NCBI RefSeq assembly: GCF_002846555.1
Contig: NZ_PJMS01000001.1
Location: forward strand, 1,364,001 to 1,428,000
Length of the DNA stretch: 64,000 bases
Origin: Aquimarina sp. MAR_2010_214
GTDB lineage: Bacteria; Bacteroidota; Bacteroidia; Flavobacteriales; Flavobacteriaceae
Direction: 5' to 3'
This document shows, one piece after another, positions 26,995-35,800 of the stretch. The notes beneath the pieces were generated by a model. The model searched no databases. It saw only the letters and a list, made by a program, of their open reading frames with translations, and was not told where the DNA came from. Numbering within the stretch: position 1 is the first letter of the stretch; every line of letters starts with the position of its first letter. The position numbers and the translations under genes were made by a program.

Positions 26995-28491
26995 TTATTT
27001 TAAAAAATTTAAATCTACGTTTTTTCTTTTTAATACTTCATTTTCACTTGCCAAATCAAATACAGATTCTTCAAAATCAGTTTTAATAGTCTTATCGGCT
27101 CCAATAGATAATAAATATGCTAAGATTTTATTATTCTGGGCATTCATCGCTGCTTTATGTAAAACTGTAATTCCTTCTTTATTCTTAGCATTGATGTCGA
27201 TATTATAATAAGGAACCATTTTTAATAATTCCAGATCATTTTTCTCTATGGCTAAATGATACATTGTATTTCCGTTTTTTTGAGGTTTGGTAATATCCAA
27301 TCCTTTTTTAGTCAAAGCATCTATTTTCTTTTTGAATTGATCAACCTTATTAGGGTTATATGATTTTAGTGTATAGTATCCTAAATCATTCCCTTTAGAA
27401 TCAATTACATTTACATCGGCTTTTTGACTAATCAGAAAATCAACCACATCTATTGTATTATTTTTTATGGCATTGGTTAGCGCAGAATGTCCTTCTTTAT
27501 TAATGGTATTTATATCATTTGTCTTTTTTACCAATAATTTTACTACCTCTAAGGTATTGCTATGAGATGCATTTAACAAAGGAGTATTACCTTTATCATC
27601 CTTTTGATTACTATTCACCTCTTTATCTAAAAAGTAGTTGAATGTATTTAAGTCTCTATTACCATAAGCGATGTTATGCAGTGGTGTTATTCCATCTTTA
27701 TTAGTAATGTTCGGGTTAATGCCTAAACCTTCTAAGTACTTGATAAAACTCAATGGATTATAACCGCTACGTGAGCCTATAGTAGCTGCCAAAATAGCGT
27801 TATCCCCGTTGACACTTGGATTTTTATAAGGCAATCCCTTTTTTATTAATAACTCCAACATGGTTTTGTTGCCCTTATAAGCTGTATAGTTAAAAACTCC
27901 GTTTCCATTGTTGTCTATGCTATCAAGGTTAAGCCCTTTGCCCGCAAAATAATCTACAAGTTCAAAATCTTTTAAATGACCAATTAATAGTAATAAAGCA
28001 TTGGCTCCTTTTTCATCTAAATCACTTTTAACATCAATCCCGTTTTTTATAAATACATCGTAGATTTCTGTATTAGTTTGTCCTGCGACGGCAGCAAAAG
28101 TTAATGGTGAAAAATTGTGTGAATCTTTTAAATCTAATCTGGCATTATTATTAATAAGATGTTTTACCAATTCAAGATTTCCTTTATAAGCTGCCCAAAA
28201 TACATAGGTTCGTTTATCATGGGTTAACTTGTTAACGCCATTCCCTTTTTTAGAAAGCAAATGTTTTATTATAGTATTGTCTGCTTTTTCCAAAATAGCA
28301 TATACTACAGCATCGAATCCATATCGATTCAATTCTGAAGGATTATTCCCTTCTGTTATTTTTTGCTCTATCGCCTCTACAGAGGGCTTGGTTTCCCAGA
28401 ATTCTCTTTCTAAAAAAACATTTTTTGTCTGAGCTTGTATGCCACTTACAAACAAAATAAATGCTGTGGCTAATAATTTTATTGTATTCAT
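26995..28491 (-). CDS. Exported ankyrin-repeat protein in the iron operon
   Basis: A 498-aa protein if started at the ATG at 28491, which opens a clear signal peptide (MNTIKLLATAFILFVSGIQA) 10 bp after the receptor stop; a longer frame to 28614 overlaps the receptor gene. The mature part is about a dozen ankyrin repeats, seen as recurring G-x-TPLH/ALx-A blocks such as KDGITPLHNIAYGN, DKGNTPLLNASHSN and KEGITVLHKAAMNA. Ankyrin arrays bind partner proteins. It sits between the receptor and DUF2271-like genes, suggesting it scaffolds periplasmic uptake or reduction proteins. The function is unknown. Confidence 0.85.
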   Translation of the reverse strand: MNTIKLLATAFILFVSGIQAQTKNVFLEREFWETKPSVEAIEQKITEGNNPSELNRYGFDAVVYAILEKADNTIIKHLLSKKGNGVNKLTHDKRTYVFWAAYKGNLELVKHLINNNARLDLKDSHNFSPLTFAAVAGQTNTEIYDVFIKNGIDVKSDLDEKGANALLLLIGHLKDFELVDYFAGKGLNLDSIDNNGNGVFNYTAYKGNKTMLELLIKKGLPYKNPSVNGDNAILAATIGSRSGYNPLSFIKYLEGLGINPNITNKDGITPLHNIAYGNRDLNTFNYFLDKEVNSNQKDDKGNTPLLNASHSNTLEVVKLLVKKTNDINTINKEGHSALTNAIKNNTIDVVDFLISQKADVNVIDSKGNDLGYYTLKSYNPNKVDQFKKKIDALTKKGLDITKPQKNGNTMYHLAIEKNDLELLKMVPYYNIDINAKNKEGITVLHKAAMNAQNNKILAYLLSIGADKTIKTDFEESVFDLASENEVLKRKNVDLNFLK

Positions 28492-28501
28492 TTTATTTAA
28501 T

Positions 28502-30958
28502 TTAAAATTTATATCGCAATACTGTTCCAAAACTAACAGGTTGAATCCTGTTAAGATATACTGTACGATATGCATTATATCCAATTTCATTAAAAACATT
28601 ATTTGCGAAAACATCTAAACTTAATTTGTTATTAAATTTATATGATGCTTGTACATTTACCGTAGTATATGCTTTTAAGTCAAATGGTTTAACCCCAGGC
28701 ACTACTCCAGTATGTGTATAATTCCTGGACCATACATTATGTGGTCGTTCTCCTAAATAATAAGCTCCCGCACCTAAAGACAGACCTTTTACATGTTTTT
28801 TGAAGTTATAACGTGCCCAAAAATTGGCTGTATGTTTAGGTGTATTTAGAGGGCTAGAATTAAAATAATATGATGCGTGGTTCTTATATTTGGCATCTAA
28901 GTAAGAATAGCCTCCGATTATTTCTAAATTTGGTAATACTCGACCAATTAATTCTATTTCTATACCATTTCTGGTATCTTCTCCTCCTTTTAAATAATAT
29001 CCTAAGAAATTACCTGCAGGATCAATTGCTTGTAGGTTTAGATTTTTACTACTCGTTAAGAAGTAAGTAACATTAAAACGTAAGGCTTTGTTTAACCATT
29101 TAGATTTAATTCCTGTTTCGAATTGATCCCATCGTTCTGTACCCAACTCTTCACCATTAATATCTCTATAAAATGATGTCATAGGGTTAGAGCTGCTGGC
29201 ATAAGAGCCAAAAATAATAATATTTTCGTTTGGCTTAATATTTATTCCTGCCAGAGGGTTAAAAGCATCATCACGTTTGGCACCAGTTAGGCTACGGCCA
29301 ATAAAATTACCTTTTGTTCTCTCTAAAGAGGTGTATCGCAGTCCTAAAAATACATCTGCCCATTTTGTAACAGAGATTTTATCTTGAATAGTGAAACCAT
29401 AAGATTTTGTTTTTGATCCTGTAGCTCTTGCCGGATTAACTGTTAACGATATCGCTGATGGTAAGGTGTTATTTATTGGTTGAGTTACATCTATAATATC
29501 TACATAAGTAGGAGGATCATTATTAGGGTCATTATCATTATCTGGATAGTTAGCTGTATAAGCAGTATTGTCAAAAGTTGTGTTTCTATAATCTACACCA
29601 ACTTGAAACGTATGCTTTAGAAATCCTGTTTCAATAGCTTTACCAACAAGATCAATCTGCAGCACACTATTTTTATCACTTCTTCCTCCACCATAATACT
29701 CTCTGTATCGTTGTGTATTAGATAATTCAGGTAAACCTGATCTTCCTCCACCTTCAAAAGCATAGGCTCCTTCATTATAAGTTTCTAGGTCAGAAGCAAA
29801 ATATCCAGCTTTTATAGTTAAATCACTGTTTATTTTTCTTTCGAACCTTACAGCATAAGTACTGTTTACAGAAGTATATCTATCGGATTCGAAACCTAAA
29901 AATTTTGAATCTGGTAATTTCAAAATATTATTAGTGCTGTAATCTCCAAGATTGATTGTACCTTGATCAGGAGTTGTACTATTATCTGTATAATCCATTT
30001 CTAAAACAATAGAAGTTTTATCATCTGGTCTCCATGCTAGAGAAGGATTAATATAAAAACGTTCTGAGTTTACTTTTACTCTATAACTGTCTGCTCTATC
30101 ATATGAACCAGCAACTCTAAAAGCTACTGTTTTTTCTTTATTTAATGGGCCATAAAAATCAAAAGTAGGGCGTACTTTTCCGTAGCTACCTGCTCTTAAA
30201 GTTACTTCGCCTCCACTATAAAATTTTGGAGTTTTGGTAACTATATTAATTACGCCTCCTACAGAACCTAAATCTCCTCCCAGACCTTGGCTAATTGCAG
30301 AAATACCTTTTAATACCTGAATGTTATCTACTCCAGCCATATCAGTAACAATACCAACTCCTCTAAAATCAGAATTAATTCTAACTCCATTTTTTAGTAG
30401 AGGAATACCTCTATATCCTCTTAAAGACATACTCTCTCTAATGTTGCCATAAGTAGCAAAAGTATAAACACCAGCTACATTTTTGGTAACTTCACTTAGA
30501 GTGAGTGCATTTTGCTGATCAATAAGTTTGTTAGACAAGATCGAGATACTTTGTAATTGCTCATTTGGTTTTAAAGGAAGTCGAGTTAGTGTTTCTAGTT
30601 TTTCTGCTCTTTTATTTCTAGAGCCAAAAAGCTCAACTTCTTCTAACTGAGTATCATTTTGTAATACAAAAATAAGATTTGATAAATCTCCTGATACAGC
30701 TATCTTTTGGCTAAGTTCATTATATCCAACAGCACTAGCTACTATCTCGTAGGTGGCAAAAGGAACATTGTTAATGGTAAAAGCACCATCTTCTTGTGCC
30801 TGTGCACCTAGATTGGTTCCTTTAATAAAAACATTTGCATAAGGAACCGACTCGTTAGATTCGCTTTTTACAACACCTTGTATAACAGCTTGACTATACA
30901 TTAAATTTAAGCTACATAGAAGAAGTAGTAATAGGGGTAATTTTTTTAAGACTGACAT
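28502..30958 (-). CDS. TonB-dependent siderophore/haem-type receptor
   Basis: An 818-aa receptor: signal peptide ending near LNLMYSQ (residue 23), carboxypeptidase-like domain (about 25-105), plug (about 130-245) with DNIQVLKGISAISQGLGG and GGVINIVTKTP, and a barrel ending in LRYKF. The FNEIGYNAYR segment near the end is typical of siderophore receptors. It follows the DUF6607-like gene by 30 bp and shares the operon with ankyrin, DUF2271-like and PepSY-reductase proteins, which fits uptake followed by reduction. The DUF6607-like neighbour hints at haem, but the ligand is not determined. Confidence 0.9.
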   Translation of the reverse strand: MSVLKKLPLLLLLLCSLNLMYSQAVIQGVVKSESNESVPYANVFIKGTNLGAQAQEDGAFTINNVPFATYEIVASAVGYNELSQKIAVSGDLSNLIFVLQNDTQLEEVELFGSRNKRAEKLETLTRLPLKPNEQLQSISILSNKLIDQQNALTLSEVTKNVAGVYTFATYGNIRESMSLRGYRGIPLLKNGVRINSDFRGVGIVTDMAGVDNIQVLKGISAISQGLGGDLGSVGGVINIVTKTPKFYSGGEVTLRAGSYGKVRPTFDFYGPLNKEKTVAFRVAGSYDRADSYRVKVNSERFYINPSLAWRPDDKTSIVLEMDYTDNSTTPDQGTINLGDYSTNNILKLPDSKFLGFESDRYTSVNSTYAVRFERKINSDLTIKAGYFASDLETYNEGAYAFEGGGRSGLPELSNTQRYREYYGGGRSDKNSVLQIDLVGKAIETGFLKHTFQVGVDYRNTTFDNTAYTANYPDNDNDPNNDPPTYVDIIDVTQPINNTLPSAISLTVNPARATGSKTKSYGFTIQDKISVTKWADVFLGLRYTSLERTKGNFIGRSLTGAKRDDAFNPLAGINIKPNENIIIFGSYASSSNPMTSFYRDINGEELGTERWDQFETGIKSKWLNKALRFNVTYFLTSSKNLNLQAIDPAGNFLGYYLKGGEDTRNGIEIELIGRVLPNLEIIGGYSYLDAKYKNHASYYFNSSPLNTPKHTANFWARYNFKKHVKGLSLGAGAYYLGERPHNVWSRNYTHTGVVPGVKPFDLKAYTTVNVQASYKFNNKLSLDVFANNVFNEIGYNAYRTVYLNRIQPVSFGTVLRYKF

Positions 30959-30988
30959 GGTTGTATTATTTATTGGTTGTATTTGTAT

Positions 30989-31894
30989 TTATTTAATAAC
31001 AAAGGATTCAATGACTTTATTAATATCTTTTTCTTTTATATTTTCATCAGAAAATAAATGTTTATATAATGGTTTGTTATCGACTTTGGCTTCTAATACC
31101 AGGTCAGCATTTCTACCATAAACATTTTCCCATTTGTTACGAACCAAAGCCCATTTCTGGTTGTTTTCTTTCCACCAGTTTGCGGCGGCTTTACATTTAC
31201 TATCGTCTACTTTTACATAAGTATTATATCCTTTTTCCTTAGCCAAAATAACATCAGCTTTACCTGCTTCACGTATTACTTTATCATTATTTTGATCATG
31301 GACCCAACCGTTTTTAGTAATCTCATGCCTATTTCCTCTAACAGTTACATTGTAATCGCTTCTTTTGGTATATTCTCGTCTTGGTAGTGGTGCATCTGTT
31401 CTGTTTTCCCAAAAACTTTTTCCATCTACATGCACCCAGGTTGCAGAACCTTCATAACGAGGACTATCGTCTACCTGATATACTTTTTGAGTCCATTGTC
31501 CTTTTACTTCAGACGCAGACTTACTCTCGTAGTTCCAAGAATTATTTCCATTAAACATATAAAAATTGGTGTTTTGATATATCCAATCTTGTCTCCAATG
31601 TTTTACAATATGAGGTTTTGATGGATCTCCAACCTGTAATAAATGCTGAATAGAAACTTTGTTTTTATCATCTTCAATTAGCTGGGCCCATTCTAGTGCT
31701 GAAGCAACTTTTGTCTTTGAAGGTTTATAAAGAGAATCTTTACTATACTGAAAAGTTTCAGCAAAATTAAAAGTCACTTCATAACAGCCACACATCTTTT
31801 TTATGGCATTTTTATCCTGGACCTTTTTGCTCTGCGCATTTGTAGTAAATACAAATGCTAATAATAAAAGTGATGAAAAAGTAAATCGTTTCAT
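30989..31894 (-). CDS. Secreted DUF6607-like protein
   Basis: A 301-aa exported protein with a signal peptide (MKRFTFSSLLLLAFVFTTNA) and a mature domain starting with the conserved KMCGCYEVTFNFAETF segment, recognisable as the DUF6607 family. It is rich in Trp and Tyr (for example HWRQDWIYQN and KGQWTQKVY), suggesting a beta-barrel or lipocalin-like pocket. It is the first gene of the minus-strand iron operon and faces the remains of an hmuR-hmuY-type haem locus, so a role in haem handling is likely but unproven. Confidence 0.72.
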   Translation of the reverse strand: MKRFTFSSLLLLAFVFTTNAQSKKVQDKNAIKKMCGCYEVTFNFAETFQYSKDSLYKPSKTKVASALEWAQLIEDDKNKVSIQHLLQVGDPSKPHIVKHWRQDWIYQNTNFYMFNGNNSWNYESKSASEVKGQWTQKVYQVDDSPRYEGSATWVHVDGKSFWENRTDAPLPRREYTKRSDYNVTVRGNRHEITKNGWVHDQNNDKVIREAGKADVILAKEKGYNTYVKVDDSKCKAAANWWKENNQKWALVRNKWENVYGRNADLVLEAKVDNKPLYKHLFSDENIKEKDINKVIESFVIK

Positions 31895-31920
31895 TTTTGA
31901 ATATTTAAAAAATTATCAAT

Positions 31921-31957
31921 TCTTATTTAGATTGAATTAAAATAAGATATATATTTG
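31921..31957. promoter_or_regulatory. Divergent promoter with Fur-box-like palindrome
   Basis: TCTTATTT (31921-31928) and AAATAAGA (31940-31947) frame a dyad centred on G31934, a 27-bp palindrome with two mismatched pairs. A perfect plus-strand -7 box, TATATTTG, follows at 31950-31957, so the palindrome lies between the -33 and -7 regions of the lost receptor gene and 26 bp from the divergent DUF6607-like start. This is where Fur would repress both directions. The similar palindrome at 18993-19019 supports a shared iron regulator. Confidence 0.5.
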
Positions 31958-31974
31958 CTGCAAATTTATTAAGA

Positions 31975-32166
31975 ATGAATCTAAATAGAAATAGATTTTT
32001 GCTTTATTTTTTAATTTTTTGCTTTAATTTCCTTTTTGCGCAAAAAAATGAAATAGAAAAAGATTCTGTTAAAACAGAAAAATTGGAAGAAGTAGTTGTT
32101 ACGGGTCAATATTCTCCACAATCAATTAAAAAATCAGTCTTTGAAGTAAAAATTATTAGATTATGA
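31975..32166 (+). pseudogene. Truncated TonB-dependent receptor (HmuR-type N-terminus)
   Basis: Sixty-three codons encode a signal peptide (ending FLFAQ), a short charged linker, and the start of a receptor plug, KLEEVVVTGQYSPQSIKKSV, then switch to an unrelated sequence and stop. A functional receptor needs about 650 more residues. The promoter and start are intact. The break point lies at about 32150-32161, where HmuY-like sequence begins in another frame. Confidence 0.85.
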
Positions 32167-32350
32167 AACCAGAAATAGTATTGGAAGTGGTTGGCGATTC
32201 CCATATTCATCAACAGCAAAATTGCTTGATGATAGGTATTATATCATAAAAGATACCATTGGTAATTATTATAAACTTCGTTTTACCGCAGTTGTAAATG
32301 AAAGTAATGAAAGAGGAAACCCTAAATTTGAGTATACTTTGTTAAAATAA
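32159..32350 (+). pseudogene. C-terminal remnant of an HmuY-family haemophore
   Basis: In the +1 frame relative to the receptor fragment, the DNA encodes about 63 residues ending at TAA 32348-32350. It contains TRNSIGSGWRFPYSSTAKLL, then DDRYYIIKDTIGNYYKLRF and ERGNPKFEYTLLK. This is the conserved C-terminal end of HmuY-like haem-binding lipoproteins (YYIIKDxxGNYYKLRF, then GNPxFEYxLL). The signal peptide and first two thirds are missing. Together with the receptor N-terminus it shows one deletion that removed most of an hmuR-hmuY pair. Confidence 0.8.
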
Positions 32351-32390
32351 TGAAGTGTGTTTTTTGTTTTATAACCATAGTGTTAATGTT

Positions 32391-32423
32391 AACTCTCCAT
32401 GTCTTTTGATATGGAGAGTTTTT
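32391..32423 (+). terminator. Terminator retained downstream of the hmuY remnant
   Basis: AACTCTCCAT (32391-32400) pairs with ATGGAGAGTT (32411-32420) in a 10-bp stem with a 10-nt loop, followed by TTT. It is 40 bp after the HmuY-like stop and shows the original operon ended here. Confidence 0.8.
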
Positions 32424-32578
32424 AGTATTGAAATAGTTTAAATTTTCTGTTTTCACTTTTGAATTTTAGAATATGATTTTGAATGTTAATTGGTTAGATG
32501 TTGTTTTGTTATATCAAATCCATAAAATAACGATCTAAGTATTGGTTTGTTCAATAACATATCTTTAATCATATAGTT

Positions 32579-32767
32579 CTAGATTAAAATATTTTTCTCT
32601 ATCAATATTCCGTTATATCCCTTGAAACATATGTAAGGTTGACCTTCCTTGAGTTTATGAGTTTTTCCAAACTCCTTGAAATCAAACGCTACACTGTCAT
32701 GATATGGAGTTCGATATCCATCTCGTGTTCGGGAATTAAAAGATCCCTTTGGTTTCAAAGAATCTTT
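32579..32767 (-). pseudogene. Open 3' remnant of an unknown gene
   Basis: About 62 uninterrupted codons on the minus strand end in TAG at 32579-32581 and are cut by TAA upstream, with no start codon. The peptide is protein-like: RTRDGYRTPYHDSVAFDFKE, then KTHKLKEGQPYICFKGYNG. I do not recognise the family. With the hmu scar next door it suggests that this gap (32424-32836) is a zone of gene loss. The rest of the gap shows no gene. Confidence 0.35.
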
Positions 32768-32857
32768 TTATTTTTAGCTAATTTGTATACTTTATTAAAT
32801 CATATACTGTTTTATTAATAGCATGGTCGATAGAAGGTGAATTCTAAATTAGAATCT

Positions 32858-35800
32858 ATGGAAAAATTTTATGCCAAGATTGTTGTGGTTTTAGTATTAA
32901 TTTGTTGCCAGTATGATGCGCTAGCCAATGAGAAGTATAGTATTGAACAGATCACAGTTAAAGATGGTCTGGCTAGTAACAATATTCGTTCTATCTATCG
33001 TGATCATTTGGGCTATTTATGGATAGGTACTGTTGGAGGATTGCATAAGTTTGATGGTTTTTATATGCAAAAATTCTTCTATGATGACGAAAATGATAAG
33101 TCCATACCAAACAATCATATTAATTTTATTATTGAGGATGATTCTTTAAATCTATGGATTGGCACACGTCGGGGATTAGCACGTTATAACAGAGAAGAAG
33201 ATTCATTTTCAACTATCGTATTTGATGAAAACTCTGCAGGAGTTCATTCTTTTAGTAAAGAAAATAATCAACTGGTATTTGGTTTTTCTACTGGATTGGC
33301 ATTCTTCAACTATAAAACTAATGAGTTCGATGTAAGACTCTTTGAAGGAGAAGGCCCAGATTATTCTATTTCTAAATTGGCTAGTTTTGATAGTGAAAAC
33401 TTTGTCATTGGATCAACTAGAGATGGGCTATGGGTATATAATAAGTCATCAACCAATATGATTCAAATTGGGGATAATGAAATTGAAGGTGTTTATGATG
33501 TCTTGGTCGACAAAAAAGGAATACTATGGGTTGCTACCAATAAAAATGGGATAAGACTTTTTGAAAAAAATGGAGAAGAGATTTTTGATAAGACCGTAAA
33601 TCAACTGATAGACCCTAAGTATCATTTTGTAACAGATTTAGTTGAAAAAGGGAATGAGCTATACATTGCTACCGATGGTGGCGGGATCATAATATTTGAT
33701 CAAATAACCCGAAAGATTAGGAAATTACAACATCAAAAAGGAGTAGAGAATTCATTACTCTCTTTACCTAGTAATTCTATTACCGATTTATATTTTGACC
33801 ATTTTGGAAACCTTTTTGTAGGTACAGTTCGTACTGGTTTGATCTGGATCAATGAAGTATCTGCTCAATCTTTTGCTGAGGTTCCTTTTGGTAATCATTT
33901 CGGGTTGTCTAATCCAACTGTTTTAACACTATTTGAAGGTAATGATGGTAAAATCTGGATAGGAACCGATGGAGGAGGGTTAAATGTGTTTGATCCTAGA
34001 CATAATACATTTGAACATATAAAGGAATTTCAAGAAGGAAAAATTGTTTCGATATGCGCATACGGAAAGGATAAGCTTTTGGTGAGTTTTTATCATGATA
34101 AAATTAGAGTATTTGATAAAAAACGAAATACGTTTGAAAAAGAAGACAATACCTCTTGGTTAGAAGAGTGGAGTGATTCAGATTCTTATATCCCTACATA
34201 TCTTTTTCATGACAAATATGGTAATATCTGGAATTTTGGAAGAGAAAAAGTAGAGCTAAGGACTAAAGATGGTGAAATAGATGTATTAGCAAAGAATAAT
34301 GGGTGGGATATAAAACAGTCTATAACGATTAATATTATTGAAGAAATCAATGATGAAGAATTTGTTGCCAGTGGAGTGGATGGAGCATATCTAATAAATA
34401 CTTCAAAAAAATCGGTTAGCAATATTTTTTCATTATCTGATGAGAAATGGAATTGCGAAAAGTATAATAATTCTATTTATTCGATGATCAAAATAAAGGA
34501 TAGTATATGGATGGCTTCTTCTATAGGACTCTTCTGCTACGACAATAAAAAGAAACAAATCTATTATAATAAAAACAAATTTTTCTCAGCTGTGCAGAGC
34601 GTTACAGAAGGAGTAGACAATAGCCTATGGCTAGGAACCAATAATGGACTGTATCGTTATTATCTTTCTGATAGAAGCTATCAACTTTACGGGAGATTTA
34701 AAGGAGTACGAATCCATGAATACATGAGTGGTTCAGTATTAAAATGTAGAAATGGAGATGTGTATTTTGGAGCTGCAGATGGATTAGTAAAAATTAATGC
34801 CAATCAAGATGTTAATGAATCATTAACTGCTCCTGTGACTTCTATTGTTGATATCATAACTGATGGTGTTCGAAAAACAGAACATCAAGAGGGTAACCTG
34901 CTAAATAATAAAATTAAATTAGTTTGGGATAATTCAAGTTTACGTTTCAATTTGGTAGTAAATGAAAAAGATATTTTTCGTAATAGAATATATAAAATTC
35001 AATTTGATGGATATTTAGATAAAGTTATAGAAACTACTAATCCGCAAGTTTATTTTACGCATATCCCGCATGGAAACCATGAAATAAAAATATGGTGCAA
35101 TCTTACAGATGGAAGTTGGCCTAAAGAATATACGTCAATATCACTTTTTGTTCCATTACCCTGGTGGAAAAGTTGGTGGTTTATTGGCGGTGTTATTTTT
35201 CTGACATTATTTGTTTTTATTCAGATGTCATTAGACTTTAAAAAGCGAGAAAAACTAAAGGCTGAGCTATTTATAGAAAGAGAACGGAAAGAACAAGAGA
35301 AGTTACTTCACAAAAAAAAGCAAGAATTCTTTACTAATATTTCACACGAACTAAGGACTCCTCTAAGCCTGGTTTATGGTCCGTTAAAGCGTTTGTTGGG
35401 TGAACAGGTTTTTACAAAAGAAGAGGTCTTTCGAAATATAAAAATAATGCACGGCGCTACCCTTAAAATGAAACGATTAGTAGAGCAGGTTTTGGATATT
35501 CGAAAGTTTGAAGTAGGGATAGGAGAGGTCAAATTGGATATGTTGCAGTTAAATGATTGGTTACATAAATATTTAAAACAGTTCGAACTCGAATTTGAAA
35601 CAAAAGGCATAACTCTTGTTGTTAAACTGCCAGAGAAAGAAAAGGTTGTAGCTCTAGATGAAGATAAATTGGATAAAATCCTTAGCAATTTATTAGTCAA
35701 TGCGATTAAGTATTCTCCTCAGAATGGACAAGTGTTTTTAAGTTATACAAAAAAAGCTGATAAAATTGAATTTGTGATTGCTGATGAAGGACCAGGGGTT

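Noticed and set aside
28492..28614. N-terminal extension of the ankyrin protein by 41 residues
   Set aside because: It overlaps the receptor gene and puts 41 residues before an obvious signal peptide; the ATG at 28491 fits better.
32837..32857. GTG start for the HTCS
   Set aside because: Adds seven polar residues before the signal peptide; the ATG at 32858 is the simpler start, though GTG cannot be excluded.
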